Below, piece after piece: positions 34,279 to 42,356 of a DNA stretch of 64,000 bases. The first letter of the stretch is position 1; each line of letters opens with the position of its first letter. Under the pieces are notes generated by a model that had not been told where the DNA came from, did no database searches, and was given only the letters and a program-made list of their open reading frames with translations. Position numbers and translations under genes: made by a program. This DNA comes from Streptomyces rhizosphaerihabitans (GTDB lineage: Bacteria > Actinomycetota > Actinomycetes > Streptomycetales > Streptomycetaceae): contig NZ_JAODTZ010000046.1 in the NCBI RefSeq assembly GCF_025399795.1, positions 25,604-89,603 on the forward strand, written 5' to 3'.

Positions 34279-35168
34279 CCCATATCGCCGTGCTCGGCAG
34301 CACGAACATGGACCTCGTCGCGTATGTCGCCAAAGCCCCACAGCGCGGAGAGACCGTCACGGGACGGGAATTCCGTACGATTCCCGGCGGCAAGGGCGCC
34401 AACCAGGCGGTCGCCGCCGCGCACGCGGGCGCCGACGTCTCCCTGGTCGGCGCGGTGGGCGCCGACTCCTTCGGCAGCCAACTCCGTTCCACGCTGGAGC
34501 ACTTCGGCGTGAACACCGACCATCTGCGCACCACCGAGGGCCCGTCCGGCACCGCGCACATCGTGGTGGACGACGAGGGCAGCAACGCGATCGTCGTCAT
34601 CCCCGGCGCCAACGGCACCGTCACCTCCCTCGCTCCCGGCGACGAGGGCCTCATCGCCAGCGCCGACGCGCTTCTCCTCCAGCTCGAAATCCCGCTGGAA
34701 GCCGTGCTCGCCGGCGCGGAGGCCGCCCGCCGGCACGGCGTCCGGACGATCCTGACCCCGGCCCCCGCACAGTTCCTGTCACCCCAACTGCTGTCCACCA
34801 TCGACCTGTTGGTGCCCAACCAGCACGAGGCCGCCGCACTCACCGGCTTCACCGACCCGCGCGGGGCCGCCGCCGCGCTGCTCGAACAGGTCCCCGAGGT
34901 CGTCGTCACGCTGGGCGCGGAGGGCAGCCTGTACGCGGCCCGGGGCGCCGAACCCATCACGGTGCCCGCGCCCAAGGTGACCGCCGTCGACTCCACCGGC
35001 GCGGGCGACACCTTCGTCGGCACCCTCGCGGTGGCGCTCGCCGAGGGCCGGGAGATGTCGGAGGCCATGGTGTGGGCGTCGGCGGCCGCCTCGGTGTCGG
35101 TGCAGCGGCACGGGGCGACGTCCTCGATGCCGTACCGCTCCGAGATCGACACCCAGGCCGGCGCATGA
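34275..35168 (+). CDS. PfkB-family sugar kinase, ribokinase type
   Basis: 297 residues from ATG 34275. Substrate motif NMDLVAYV near residue 12, GGKGANQAVAAAHAGA, and the catalytic loop DSTGAGDTF with D239 and general base D245. The overall pattern is ribokinase-like, so phosphorylation of ribose or a ribosyl product to the 5-phosphate is the leading guess. Its place directly after four ARH-family hydrolases suggests it captures the sugar they release. Overlaps both neighbours by 4 bp. Confidence 0.88.
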   Translation: MTHIAVLGSTNMDLVAYVAKAPQRGETVTGREFRTIPGGKGANQAVAAAHAGADVSLVGAVGADSFGSQLRSTLEHFGVNTDHLRTTEGPSGTAHIVVDDEGSNAIVVIPGANGTVTSLAPGDEGLIASADALLLQLEIPLEAVLAGAEAARRHGVRTILTPAPAQFLSPQLLSTIDLLVPNQHEAAALTGFTDPRGAAAALLEQVPEVVVTLGAEGSLYAARGAEPITVPAPKVTAVDSTGAGDTFVGTLAVALAEGREMSEAMVWASAAASVSVQRHGATSSMPYRSEIDTQAGA

Positions 35169-36367
35169 GCGGGCCCAGCGAGGGCGGCTCCCTCGCCGGC
35201 CTGCGCGTCCTCGACCTCGCGACCCTGTTCGCCGGGCCGCTCGCCGCCACCCTGCTCGGCGACTTCGGCGCGGAGGTCGTCAAGGTCGAACACCCCGCCC
35301 AACCGGACCCGTCCCGCGGACACGGCCCCTCGAAGGACGGCATCGGCCTGTGGTGGAAGCTCCTCGGCCGCAACAAGCGCACGATCACACTCGACCTGTC
35401 GAAGCGCGGCGGCCGCGAGACCCTGCTCCGGCTCGCCGCCGAAGCCGACGTGATCATCGAGAACTTCCGGCCGGGCACCCTGGAGAAGTGGGACCTCGGC
35501 TGGGAAGAGCTGTCCGCGGCCAACCCCCGGCTGGTCCTCGCCCGGGTCACCGCCTTCGGCCAGTTCGGCCCGTACGCACACCGCCCCGGCTTCGGCACGC
35601 TCGCGGAGGCGATGAGCGGCTTCGCGGCGATCACCGGCGAGCCGGACGCACCGCCGACCCTCCCGCCGTTCGGTCTGGCCGACTCGATCGCCGGACTGGC
35701 GACGGCGTACGCCGTGCTGACCGCGCTGGCCGCGCGCGAGCGCACCGGCGAGGGCCAGGTGATCGACATGGCGATCATCGAGCCGATCCTGACCGTCCTC
35801 GGTCCGCAGCCGATCTGGTACGACCAGCTGGGCCATGTCCAGCCCCGCACCGGCAACCGCTCGGCGAACAACGCGCCCCGCAACACCTATCGCACGGCGG
35901 ACGGTTCCTGGGTCGCGGTCTCGACGTCGGCGCAGTCGATCGCCGAACGGGTGATGCGGTTGGTCGGCCGCCCGGACGTGATCGACGAACCCTGGTTCGC
36001 GACCGGCGCGGACCGCGCCCGCCACGCCGACGTCCTGGACGGGGCGGTCGGCGCGTGGATCGCCTGCCGCAAGCAGGACGAGGTCCTCGCCGCCTTCGAG
36101 GAGGCGGAGGCGGCGATCGCCCCCGTCCAGGACGTCCGGGACGTCATGACCGACCCGCAGTACCAGGCCCTGGACACGGTCACCACCGTCGACGACCCCG
36201 AACTGGGACCGCTGCGCATGCAGAACGTCCTCTTCCGGCTCTCCGCCACGCCCGGCGCGATCCACTGGGCGGGCCGCCCGCACGGCGCGGACACCGACGC
36301 CGTGCTCACCGAGCTCGGCCTGACGGGGCCCGAGATCGAGGCACTGAGAGCGGAGGGCGCGCTGTGA
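35165..36367 (+). CDS. class III (CaiB/BaiF) CoA-transferase
   Basis: 400 residues from ATG 35165. Family features: LRVLDLATLFAGPLAATLLGDFGAEVVKVE at the N-terminus, IIENFRPGTLEKWDLG, and the likely catalytic D173 in GLADSIAG. It moves CoA between carboxylic acids; neither acid is identifiable. It is followed by a CitE-like lyase through a GTGA overlap, a pairing seen for dicarboxylate breakdown in which the new CoA ester is split to acetyl-CoA plus a keto acid. Confidence 0.9.
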   Translation: MSGPSEGGSLAGLRVLDLATLFAGPLAATLLGDFGAEVVKVEHPAQPDPSRGHGPSKDGIGLWWKLLGRNKRTITLDLSKRGGRETLLRLAAEADVIIENFRPGTLEKWDLGWEELSAANPRLVLARVTAFGQFGPYAHRPGFGTLAEAMSGFAAITGEPDAPPTLPPFGLADSIAGLATAYAVLTALAARERTGEGQVIDMAIIEPILTVLGPQPIWYDQLGHVQPRTGNRSANNAPRNTYRTADGSWVAVSTSAQSIAERVMRLVGRPDVIDEPWFATGADRARHADVLDGAVGAWIACRKQDEVLAAFEEAEAAIAPVQDVRDVMTDPQYQALDTVTTVDDPELGPLRMQNVLFRLSATPGAIHWAGRPHGADTDAVLTELGLTGPEIEALRAEGAL

Positions 36368-37203
36368 CCGCGGACCTCCTGCCCCTCACCTGGCTGTACG
36401 CGCCGGGTGACCGTCCCGAGGTGGTGGCCAAGGCCCTGGCCTCGGGCGCGGACGTCGTCCTCGTCGACCTGGAGGACGCGGTCGCCCCGCACCGCAAGGA
36501 GTACGCCCGCTCCGCCACCGCCGACCTGCTCACCGAATTGCCGCCCGTCCCGGTGCACGTCCGGGTCAACGCCCTCGACGGCCCCTTCGCCGACGCCGAT
36601 CTGAAGTCGCTCTCGTCGCTCCCGGGCCTGTCCGGTCTGCGGCTGCCGAAGGTGACCTCGCGCTCCGACGTCGTACGGGTGGCTGAGAGCGCGACCCCCG
36701 CGGAGGGCAGCGCGGTCCCGCTCTATGCCCTGCTGGAGACGGCTCTCGGCGTGGAGCAGGCCTTCGCGATCGCTTCCTCCCATCGCGCTCTGCGCGGGAT
36801 CTCGCTCGGCGAGAGCGATCTGCGGGCCGATCTCGGTGTCCGCGACGAAGCGGGCCTCGACTGGTCCCGGGCCCGCCTGGTCGTGGCCGCCCGAGCGGCC
36901 GGACTGCCCCCGCCGGTCCAGTCGGTCTACCCCGACATCCGCGACGTGGAGGGCCTGGCCTCGTCCTGCGCGCACGGCCGCGCCCTCGGCTTCCTCGGAC
37001 GCGCGGCGATCCATCCCCGCCAGCTCCCCATCATCGAACGGGCCTACCTCCCCACCCCTGCCGAGGTCGACTCCGCCGAGGCCGTCATCCGGGCGGCCGC
37101 CGCCGATCCGGGCGCCCAGGCCCTGCCGGACGGCCGTTTCGTCGACGCGGCGGTGGTCACGGGCGCCCGCCGCACCCTCGCCCTCGCACAGCGCCTGGCC
37201 TGA
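36364..37203 (+). CDS. HpcH/HpaI-CitE family lyase
   Basis: 279 residues from GTG 36364. TIM-barrel CitE-like features: YAPGDRPEVVAKAL, VLVDLEDAVAPHRK with the Mg-binding acidic cluster, LRLPKVTS, LLETALGVEQA and GRAAIHPRQL. Relatives cleave citryl-, malyl- or citramalyl-CoA to acetyl-CoA and a 2-oxoacid. With the preceding CoA-transferase it would complete a two-step acid degradation. Last gene of the operon, followed by a strong terminator. Confidence 0.88.
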   Translation: MTADLLPLTWLYAPGDRPEVVAKALASGADVVLVDLEDAVAPHRKEYARSATADLLTELPPVPVHVRVNALDGPFADADLKSLSSLPGLSGLRLPKVTSRSDVVRVAESATPAEGSAVPLYALLETALGVEQAFAIASSHRALRGISLGESDLRADLGVRDEAGLDWSRARLVVAARAAGLPPPVQSVYPDIRDVEGLASSCAHGRALGFLGRAAIHPRQLPIIERAYLPTPAEVDSAEAVIRAAAADPGAQALPDGRFVDAAVVTGARRTLALAQRLA

Positions 37204-37244
37204 GACGACACGAACCGGGGCGCCACGACCTGGGACAGCACGAA

Positions 37245-37275
37245 GGGGGCGCCGCGTCCCGGACGCGGCGCCCCC
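37245..37275. terminator. strong bidirectional terminator
   Basis: A 15-bp perfect inverted repeat (GGGGGCGCCGCGTCC and its complement) separated by one base closes the rightward ARH operon and the leftward lgt gene. Confidence 0.88.
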
Positions 37276-37294
37276 TTCTCTGTACGGGGAGAGC

Positions 37295-38392
37295 TCAGCT
37301 CTTCTTGGCCGACCCGGCCTCGTCCCGCGACACGGACTCGGCGTCGGTCTGCGTCTCGGATGCGGATCCGGCGGGCTTGGTGGACTCAGCGGGCTTGGTG
37401 GACTCGGCGACGGCCGGCTTGTCGAGGTCGACGGAGTCGTCCTCGGTCCCGGCGTCGGTCCCGCCCTCGTCCTCGCTCTTGCCGCCGCTCTTGTCCTTGT
37501 CGTCGGCCTTGTCCTCGGCCGCGTCCTCGTCCTTGCCGGAGGCGGTGGCGTCGTCCTCGGCCGACGCGTCCTCGTCGGCGTGGGGCTCCACGATCTCCTC
37601 GCGCCCCGGACGCAGCCGGGCCGAGAGCACGAAATAGAGCACCGCGAGGAGGAAGACCACCAGCGCGGTCCAGTCGTTGAGACGCAGGCCCAGGATGTGG
37701 TGGGCGTCGTCGACACGCATGTACTCGATCCAGCCCCGGCCGACGCAGTAGGCGGCGACGTACAGGGCGAAGGCGCGCCCGTGGCCGAGCTTGAAACGGC
37801 GGTCGGCCCAGATGACCAGGAATCCGACGCCGACGCACCACAGGGACTCGTACAGGAACGTCGGGTGGTAGTAGCCGGGGACCCGCCCGTCCGTGGAGGA
37901 CGTGATGTGCAGCGCCCACGGAAGGTCCGTGGCCCTGCCGTACAGCTCCTGGTTGAACCAGTTGCCCCAGCGCCCGATCGCCTGCGCGAAGGCGATGCCC
38001 GGCGCGAGGGCGTCGGCCCAGGCCGGCAGCGGGATACCCCGGCGGCGGCACCCGATCCACGCGCCCAGCCCACCGAGGGCGATGGCGCCCCAGATGCCGA
38101 GCCCGCCCTGCCAGATCTTGAAGGCGTCCACCCAGTCACGGCCCTCGCTGAAATACAGCTCGTAGTCCGTGATCACGTGGTAGAGCCGGCCGCCGACGAG
38201 GCCGAAGGGCACGGCCCAGACCGCGATGTCGGCCACTGTGCCGGTCCGCCCTCCCCGGGCGATCCAGCGCTTGTTGCCGAGCCAGACGGCTACGAAGACG
38301 CCGATGATGATGCAGAACGCGTAGCCGCGCAGCGGAATGGGGCCGAGGTGCAGCACACCGTGCGACGGGCTGGGAATGTAGGCAAGTTCCAT
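37295..38392 (-). CDS. lgt: prolipoprotein diacylglyceryl transferase with acidic tail
   Basis: 365 residues from ATG 38392. It transfers diacylglycerol from phosphatidylglycerol to the lipobox Cys of prelipoproteins in the membrane. About seven membrane helices; signature GRWGNWFNQELYG at residues 140-152, with YHVITDYELY and the GYYHPTFLYES motif. The last 105 or so residues are a hydrophilic Asp/Glu/Lys/Ser-rich tail with TKPAEST repeats, longer than in model bacteria and probably disordered in the cytoplasm. Downstream of the DsbA-like gene but separated from it by a hairpin. Confidence 0.95.
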   Translation of the reverse strand: MELAYIPSPSHGVLHLGPIPLRGYAFCIIIGVFVAVWLGNKRWIARGGRTGTVADIAVWAVPFGLVGGRLYHVITDYELYFSEGRDWVDAFKIWQGGLGIWGAIALGGLGAWIGCRRRGIPLPAWADALAPGIAFAQAIGRWGNWFNQELYGRATDLPWALHITSSTDGRVPGYYHPTFLYESLWCVGVGFLVIWADRRFKLGHGRAFALYVAAYCVGRGWIEYMRVDDAHHILGLRLNDWTALVVFLLAVLYFVLSARLRPGREEIVEPHADEDASAEDDATASGKDEDAAEDKADDKDKSGGKSEDEGGTDAGTEDDSVDLDKPAVAESTKPAESTKPAGSASETQTDAESVSRDEAGSAKKS

Positions 38393-38464
38393 GGCAAGGT
38401 CGACGCTACCGTGCCGGACGCCACCGGCGGCGGGCAGCCCCGCAACGGGTCCATAACGTGCGGC

Positions 38465-38491
38465 GCCCCCGGCCTGTGGACAGGCGGGGGC
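38465..38491 (-). terminator. terminator after DsbA-like gene
   Basis: GCCCCCGGCCTG pairs with CAGGCGGGGGC across a TGGA loop, with one bulged G. It lies 20 bp beyond the DsbA-like stop, between that gene and lgt. Confidence 0.7.
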
Positions 38492-38510
38492 ACCGGGGCG
38501 TGCGGACGGC

Positions 38511-39287
38511 TCAGCCCTTGTTCGCCGCCTCCACCATCTGCTTGAGCTTGGCGGGGGTCATCGACTGGTCCGTGTAGATGTTCTTGCCGCCCAGGAGCAC
38601 GGTCGGGGTGCCCGTGAAGCCGTTGCTCTGGAACGCGGCGTTCGATTTCTCGACCCAGGTGTCGTGGGTGCCGCCGTTGACGCAGCTGCGGAAGGCCGGG
38701 GTGTCCAGGCCGTCGACCTTGCCGGCGAGTTCGATGAGCTTGGCGTTGTCGGCGAAGGCGTCGTCGGTCTCCTTGGGCTGGTTCGCGTACAGCACGTCGT
38801 GGTAGTCACGGAACTTCCCGGCGTCCTGGGCGCACGCCGCGGCGTTGGCGGCCTTGAGGGAGCCGCTGCCGCCCAGGTTCCCGTCGATCAGCGTGACGAG
38901 GTGGTACTCGACCTTCAGCTGCCCGGAGTCGACCAGTTCGTGGATCGTCGGACGGTAGGCCGTCTCGAAGGCCTGGCAGGCCGGGCAGCGGAAGTCCTCC
39001 CACACCGTGAGGGTCGACTTGGCGCTGTCCTTGCCGACGGGGATCGCGAGACTGTCCTTGCCGGTGGCGCCCGAGGGCGACACGACCGGGCCCGACGCGC
39101 CACTCTTCTTGTCCTTGCCCGAGTTGGCGGCCACCACTCCGATCACGGCGGCCAGACCGAGGACGCAGACCACCGACGCCCCCACGATCAGCGCGCGCCG
39201 GCGCTTCTCCCCGGCCTTCTGCTTCTCTCGCTCGACCGCCAGCCGCTCGCGGGCGCTGCGCTTTCCGTCACGGTTCTTCTCGCTCAC
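38511..39287 (-). CDS. membrane-anchored DsbA-family thioredoxin protein
   Basis: 258 residues from GTG 39287. Cytoplasmic basic N-terminus (residues 1-30), one membrane helix (about 31-54), a Ser/Gly/Lys linker, then a thioredoxin fold with a CPAC active site in WEDFRCPACQAFE. Further features are AAACAQDAGKFRDYHDVLY and the cis-Pro loop FTGTPTVLLGG. It probably catalyses disulfide exchange outside the membrane. The start is uncertain because no good ribosome site is visible; the longer frame to 39341 adds sequence unlike the family. Sits between trpA and lgt. Confidence 0.9.
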   Translation of the reverse strand: MSEKNRDGKRSARERLAVEREKQKAGEKRRRALIVGASVVCVLGLAAVIGVVAANSGKDKKSGASGPVVSPSGATGKDSLAIPVGKDSAKSTLTVWEDFRCPACQAFETAYRPTIHELVDSGQLKVEYHLVTLIDGNLGGSGSLKAANAAACAQDAGKFRDYHDVLYANQPKETDDAFADNAKLIELAGKVDGLDTPAFRSCVNGGTHDTWVEKSNAAFQSNGFTGTPTVLLGGKNIYTDQSMTPAKLKQMVEAANKG

Positions 39288-39302
39288 ATCCGGCAGAACG
39301 AA

Positions 39303-39329
39303 CCGGGGAGGCACAGCGCGCCTCCCCGG
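39303..39329 (-). promoter_or_regulatory. hairpin in the leader of the DsbA-like gene
   Basis: A 9-bp stem (CCGGGGAGG with CCTCCCCGG, 9-nt loop) lies 16 bp before the DsbA-like start and contains the only Shine-Dalgarno-like GGGGAGG. A second inverted repeat, CACTCG-TT-CGAGTG, is at 39339-39352. Either could mask translation or serve as an operator; neither role is proven. Confidence 0.4.
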
Positions 39330-39370
39330 TCCAAGGTCCACTCGTTCGAGTGAGCGGATTGTCCGGTACG

Positions 39371-39406
39371 CGCGGATCCGGGCCGTCGAGTACGTCCGGA
39401 TCCGCG
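39371..39406 (-). terminator. terminator after trpA
   Basis: An 11-bp perfect stem (CGCGGATCCGG with CCGGATCCGCG) and a 14-nt loop starts 9 bp after the trpA stop, closing the trpC-trpB-trpA unit. Confidence 0.75.
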
Positions 39407-39414
39407 TGGTGGCG

Positions 39415-40230
39415 TTACGCCGTTCCGCGCACGCCCTTCGCGAGGTCGGCCGCCAGCTCGCGTACGGCTTCGAGCCCGGCCGCGTCGTCCGTCGCGTCCA
39501 GCATCCGCTTCACGAACGCCGAGCCGACGATCACGCCGTCGGCGAAGCCGGCCACCTCGGCGGCCTGCGCGGCGCTGGAGACGCCGAGGCCGACACAGAC
39601 GGGCAGCTCCGTGGTGGCCTTGGTGCGCGCCACCAGGTCCTGGGCCTGGGTCCCGACCGACTCCCGGGTTCCGGTGACCCCCATCAGCGAGGCCGCGTAC
39701 ACGAAGCCGCTGCCGGCCGCGGTGATCTCGGCGAGCCGGGCGTCCTTGCTGCTGGGCGCGACGACGAAGACGGTCGCGAGGCCGTGCTTCTCGGCGTGCT
39801 CCCTCCACTGCGCCGACTCCTGGACGGGCAGGTCGGGCAGGATGCAGCCCGCGCCGCCCGCCTCGGCGAGCTCGGCGGTGAAGCGCTCGACGCCGTAGCG
39901 GTCGATCGGGTTCCAGTACGTCATCACGAGGACGGGCTTGCCGGTGGCCTCGACGGCCTCCCGGACGGTCCGCATGACGTCCGCGATCTTGACGCCGCCG
40001 CGCAGGGCGATGTCGTCGGCGGTCTGGATGACGGGGCCGTCGAGGACCGGGTCGCTGTGCGGCAGCCCGACCTCGACGATGTCGGCGCCGCCGTCGAAGA
40101 CGGCCTTGACGGCGGCGATGCCGCCGTCGACGGTCGGGAACCCGGCGGGCAGGTACGCGATGAGGGCGGACCGCCCCTCCGTCTTCGCCGCGGCGAGGGT
40201 GTCGCTCAACAGCCGGATGTTGCCGCTCAC
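39415..40230 (-). CDS. trpA: tryptophan synthase alpha chain
   Basis: 271-residue TIM barrel that splits indole-3-glycerol phosphate to indole and glyceraldehyde 3-phosphate. Catalytic E53 and D64 lie in VEVGLPHSDPVLDGPVIQ, and GLGVSSAAQAAEV binds phosphate. Start GTG 40230 overlaps the trpB stop as GTGA, ensuring coupled synthesis of the alpha-beta complex. Normal family length, no defects. Confidence 0.97.
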   Translation of the reverse strand: MSGNIRLLSDTLAAAKTEGRSALIAYLPAGFPTVDGGIAAVKAVFDGGADIVEVGLPHSDPVLDGPVIQTADDIALRGGVKIADVMRTVREAVEATGKPVLVMTYWNPIDRYGVERFTAELAEAGGAGCILPDLPVQESAQWREHAEKHGLATVFVVAPSSKDARLAEITAAGSGFVYAASLMGVTGTRESVGTQAQDLVARTKATTELPVCVGLGVSSAAQAAEVAGFADGVIVGSAFVKRMLDATDDAAGLEAVRELAADLAKGVRGTA

Positions 40231-41519
40231 TTGGCGTCCCCCTCGATCTCGGCGTTCTCGCTGTCGGCGTCCGCGGCGACGACGGCGTCGACGCCGTCGT
40301 CGTAGAGGCCGAAGTAGCGTGCGGCCGTGTCCATGTCCTTGTCGCCGCGCCCGGACAGGTTGACGACGATCAGCCCGTCCTTGCCCAGCTCCTTGCCGAC
40401 CTCCAGGGCCCCGGCGAGCGCGTGGGCGCTCTCGATCGCCGGGATGATGCCCTCGGTGCGGGAGAGCAGCCGCAGGGCCTGCATCGCCGCGTCGTCGGTG
40501 ACCGCTCGGTACTCGGCGCGGCCGCTGTCCTTGAGGTAGGAGTGCTCGGGGCCGATGCCGGGGTAGTCGAGTCCGGCCGAGATCGAGTAGGGCTCGGTGA
40601 TCTGGCCCTCCTCGTCCTGGAGTACGTACGACCGTGATCCGTGCAGGATGCCGGGCTCGCCGGCGGTCAGGGTCGCCGCGTGCTCACCGGTCTCCACGCC
40701 GTGCCCGCCGGGCTCGCAGCCGATCAGGCGTACGCCGCTGTCGGGGATGAAGGCGTGGAAGAGGCCGATGGCGTTCGAGCCGCCGCCGACACAGGCGACG
40801 GCGGCGTCGGGCAGCCGGCCGGCGCGCTCCAGGATCTGCCGACGGGCCTCCACACCGATGACCCGGTGGAAGTCGCGGACCATGGCGGGGAAGGGGTGCG
40901 GGCCGGCGACGGTCCCGAAGAGGTAGTGGGTGCGGTCGACGTTGGCGACCCAGTCGCGGAACGCCTCGTTGATGGCGTCCTTGAGTGTGCGGGAGCCGGA
41001 CTTCACGGCGATGACCTCGGCGCCGAGCATGCGCATCCGTGCCACGTTCAGCGCCTGGCGCCGGGTGTCGATCTCACCCATGTAGATGGTGCATTCGAGG
41101 CCGAAGAGCGCGCAGGCGGTGGCCGTGGCGACGCCGTGCTGGCCGGCGCCGGTCTCCGCGATGACACGGGTCTTGCCCATGCGCCGGGTCAGCAGCGCCT
41201 GCCCGAGCACATTGTTGATCTTGTGCGAGCCGGTGTGGTTGAGGTCCTCGCGCTTGAGGAAGATCCGCGCGCCACCGGCGTGTTCGGCGAAGCGCGGCAC
41301 CTCGGTGAGGGAGCTCGGGCGTCCGGTGTAGTGGACGAGCAGGTCGTCGAGCTCGCGGGCGAACTCGGGGTCCGCCTTCGCCTTGTCGTACTCGACGGCG
41401 ACCTCGTCCACGGCGGCGACCAGCGCCTCCGGGATAAACTTGCCGCCGAACGCGCCGAAGTAGCCTTCGGCGCTGGGGACTTGGCCTTCGGGGTCGGGAA
41501 TGAAGAACTCGCTGGGCAT
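40227..41519 (-). CDS. trpB: tryptophan synthase beta chain
   Basis: 430 residues from ATG 41519. PLP enzyme joining indole and serine; PLP lysine K100 lies in LNHTGSHKINN, with GAGQHGVATA and the phosphate loop CVGGGSNAIG. The C-terminus carries a 25-residue acidic tail after the core end (ARYFGLYDDG). It starts about 320 bp after the trpM candidate, a larger gap than elsewhere in this locus, so a separate promoter or leader is possible. Confidence 0.97.
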   Translation of the reverse strand: MPSEFFIPDPEGQVPSAEGYFGAFGGKFIPEALVAAVDEVAVEYDKAKADPEFARELDDLLVHYTGRPSSLTEVPRFAEHAGGARIFLKREDLNHTGSHKINNVLGQALLTRRMGKTRVIAETGAGQHGVATATACALFGLECTIYMGEIDTRRQALNVARMRMLGAEVIAVKSGSRTLKDAINEAFRDWVANVDRTHYLFGTVAGPHPFPAMVRDFHRVIGVEARRQILERAGRLPDAAVACVGGGSNAIGLFHAFIPDSGVRLIGCEPGGHGVETGEHAATLTAGEPGILHGSRSYVLQDEEGQITEPYSISAGLDYPGIGPEHSYLKDSGRAEYRAVTDDAAMQALRLLSRTEGIIPAIESAHALAGALEVGKELGKDGLIVVNLSGRGDKDMDTAARYFGLYDDGVDAVVAADADSENAEIEGDAK

Positions 41520-41842
41520 ACGGATACCTCGCAGGGGCGACAGCCCCGGTTACGGAATCGGACAGGGGTCACGGAAGCCGGACGCACCCACGCTCCGCGG
41601 TCACCGACGAGCCTGTCGGTGACACCGCCCGCCCTGCCGCCGGTCCACCCGCACGGGCGACGGACCTGCCGTCGCGAGGACCGGTGGTGTGCCGGACTCG
41701 GACTCGGCCGGATCCCGCCAGGACCGGGGTGTGCCGGACTCGGCCGGATCCCGTGCGAGTGGATCCGGATCGGTCCGCTCCTGGACGGATCCGGCCCGGT
41801 CCACGCGTGCGGTGGACCGGCTCGGTCCGCCCGCGAGGGGGA
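41520..41842. other. trpM-trpB intergenic region with direct repeats
   Basis: 323 bp without a convincing gene. It contains two copies of a block reading GTGTGCCGGACTCGG...CCGGATCCCG (about 41688-41716 and 41729-41754) and several GGATCCGG copies able to pair with each other. This could form an RNA leader upstream of trpB. No leader peptide with Trp codons was recognised. Confidence 0.5.
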
Positions 41843-42073
41843 CTAGGCCGGGGAGGGCGTGAGCGCGCGTACGCGCTCGGGCCATCGCATGCCGTTGACC
41901 TGACCCGGCTCGTCGCCGATGACGTAACGGACCCGGCGCCCGTGCACACGGCGTGCGGGCGCCCGGCAGCCGCGCGGCCGGCAGCCGCGGGCGAGACGGG
42001 CGTAGGGGTCACGGGCCGCCGAAGGGACCGGGAGAACCGCGGCGGACGGCACGCACGGGTGCCCGGTGTACAT
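41843..42073 (-). CDS. trpM: small basic protein, TrpM candidate
   Basis: 76 residues if ATG 42073 is used; GTG 42052 gives 69. Composition is Arg-rich with Cys (RGCRPRGCRAPARR), ending in a protein-like segment VRYVIGDEPGQVNGMRWPERV. S. coelicolor has a small gene, trpX/trpM (63 residues), between trpC and trpB that modulates tryptophan synthesis; the position and the conserved-looking C-terminus argue that this is its counterpart. No strong ribosome site is visible, so the start is uncertain. The identification rests on synteny and memory. Confidence 0.5.
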   Translation of the reverse strand: MYTGHPCVPSAAVLPVPSAARDPYARLARGCRPRGCRAPARRVHGRRVRYVIGDEPGQVNGMRWPERVRALTPSPA

Positions 42074-42179
42074 GCCCCCGGGAAGGGAGAGGTGCGTGCC
42101 GGACGCGACGGGCGGGCACGAGTGCCCGCCGTCCACCCTCACCACGGGCGATCCGGCACGCGACGGCGGGACCAGACCT

Positions 42180-42290
42180 TCCGGAACCGGTACGGCCGGA
42201 GCCGTTGGGCCCCAAGCCGGTACGGCCGGACCCGGCACAGCCGGAACCTGTTCGGCCGGACGGGGTACGGCCGACCCGGCGCGCGCTGGT
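42180..42290. repeat. degenerate GGCCGGAnC repeats between trpC and trpM
   Basis: At least five copies of a (G)TACGGCCGGA / CAGCCGGAAC / TTCGGCCGGA-type decamer lie between the trpC stop and the trpM candidate. Function unknown; they could help form a structured intercistronic RNA. Confidence 0.5.
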
Positions 42291-42356
42291 ACGCCGTCCG
42301 GGCGGTGACCCGGACGGGGTACGGCGGGGGCGAGGGTCGGGGCGGACACCGGCAGG

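Noticed and set aside
38465..38491. Additional DnaA-box-like TGTGGACA near the DsbA-like gene
   Set aside because: It forms the loop of a clear terminator hairpin and is a single imperfect match.
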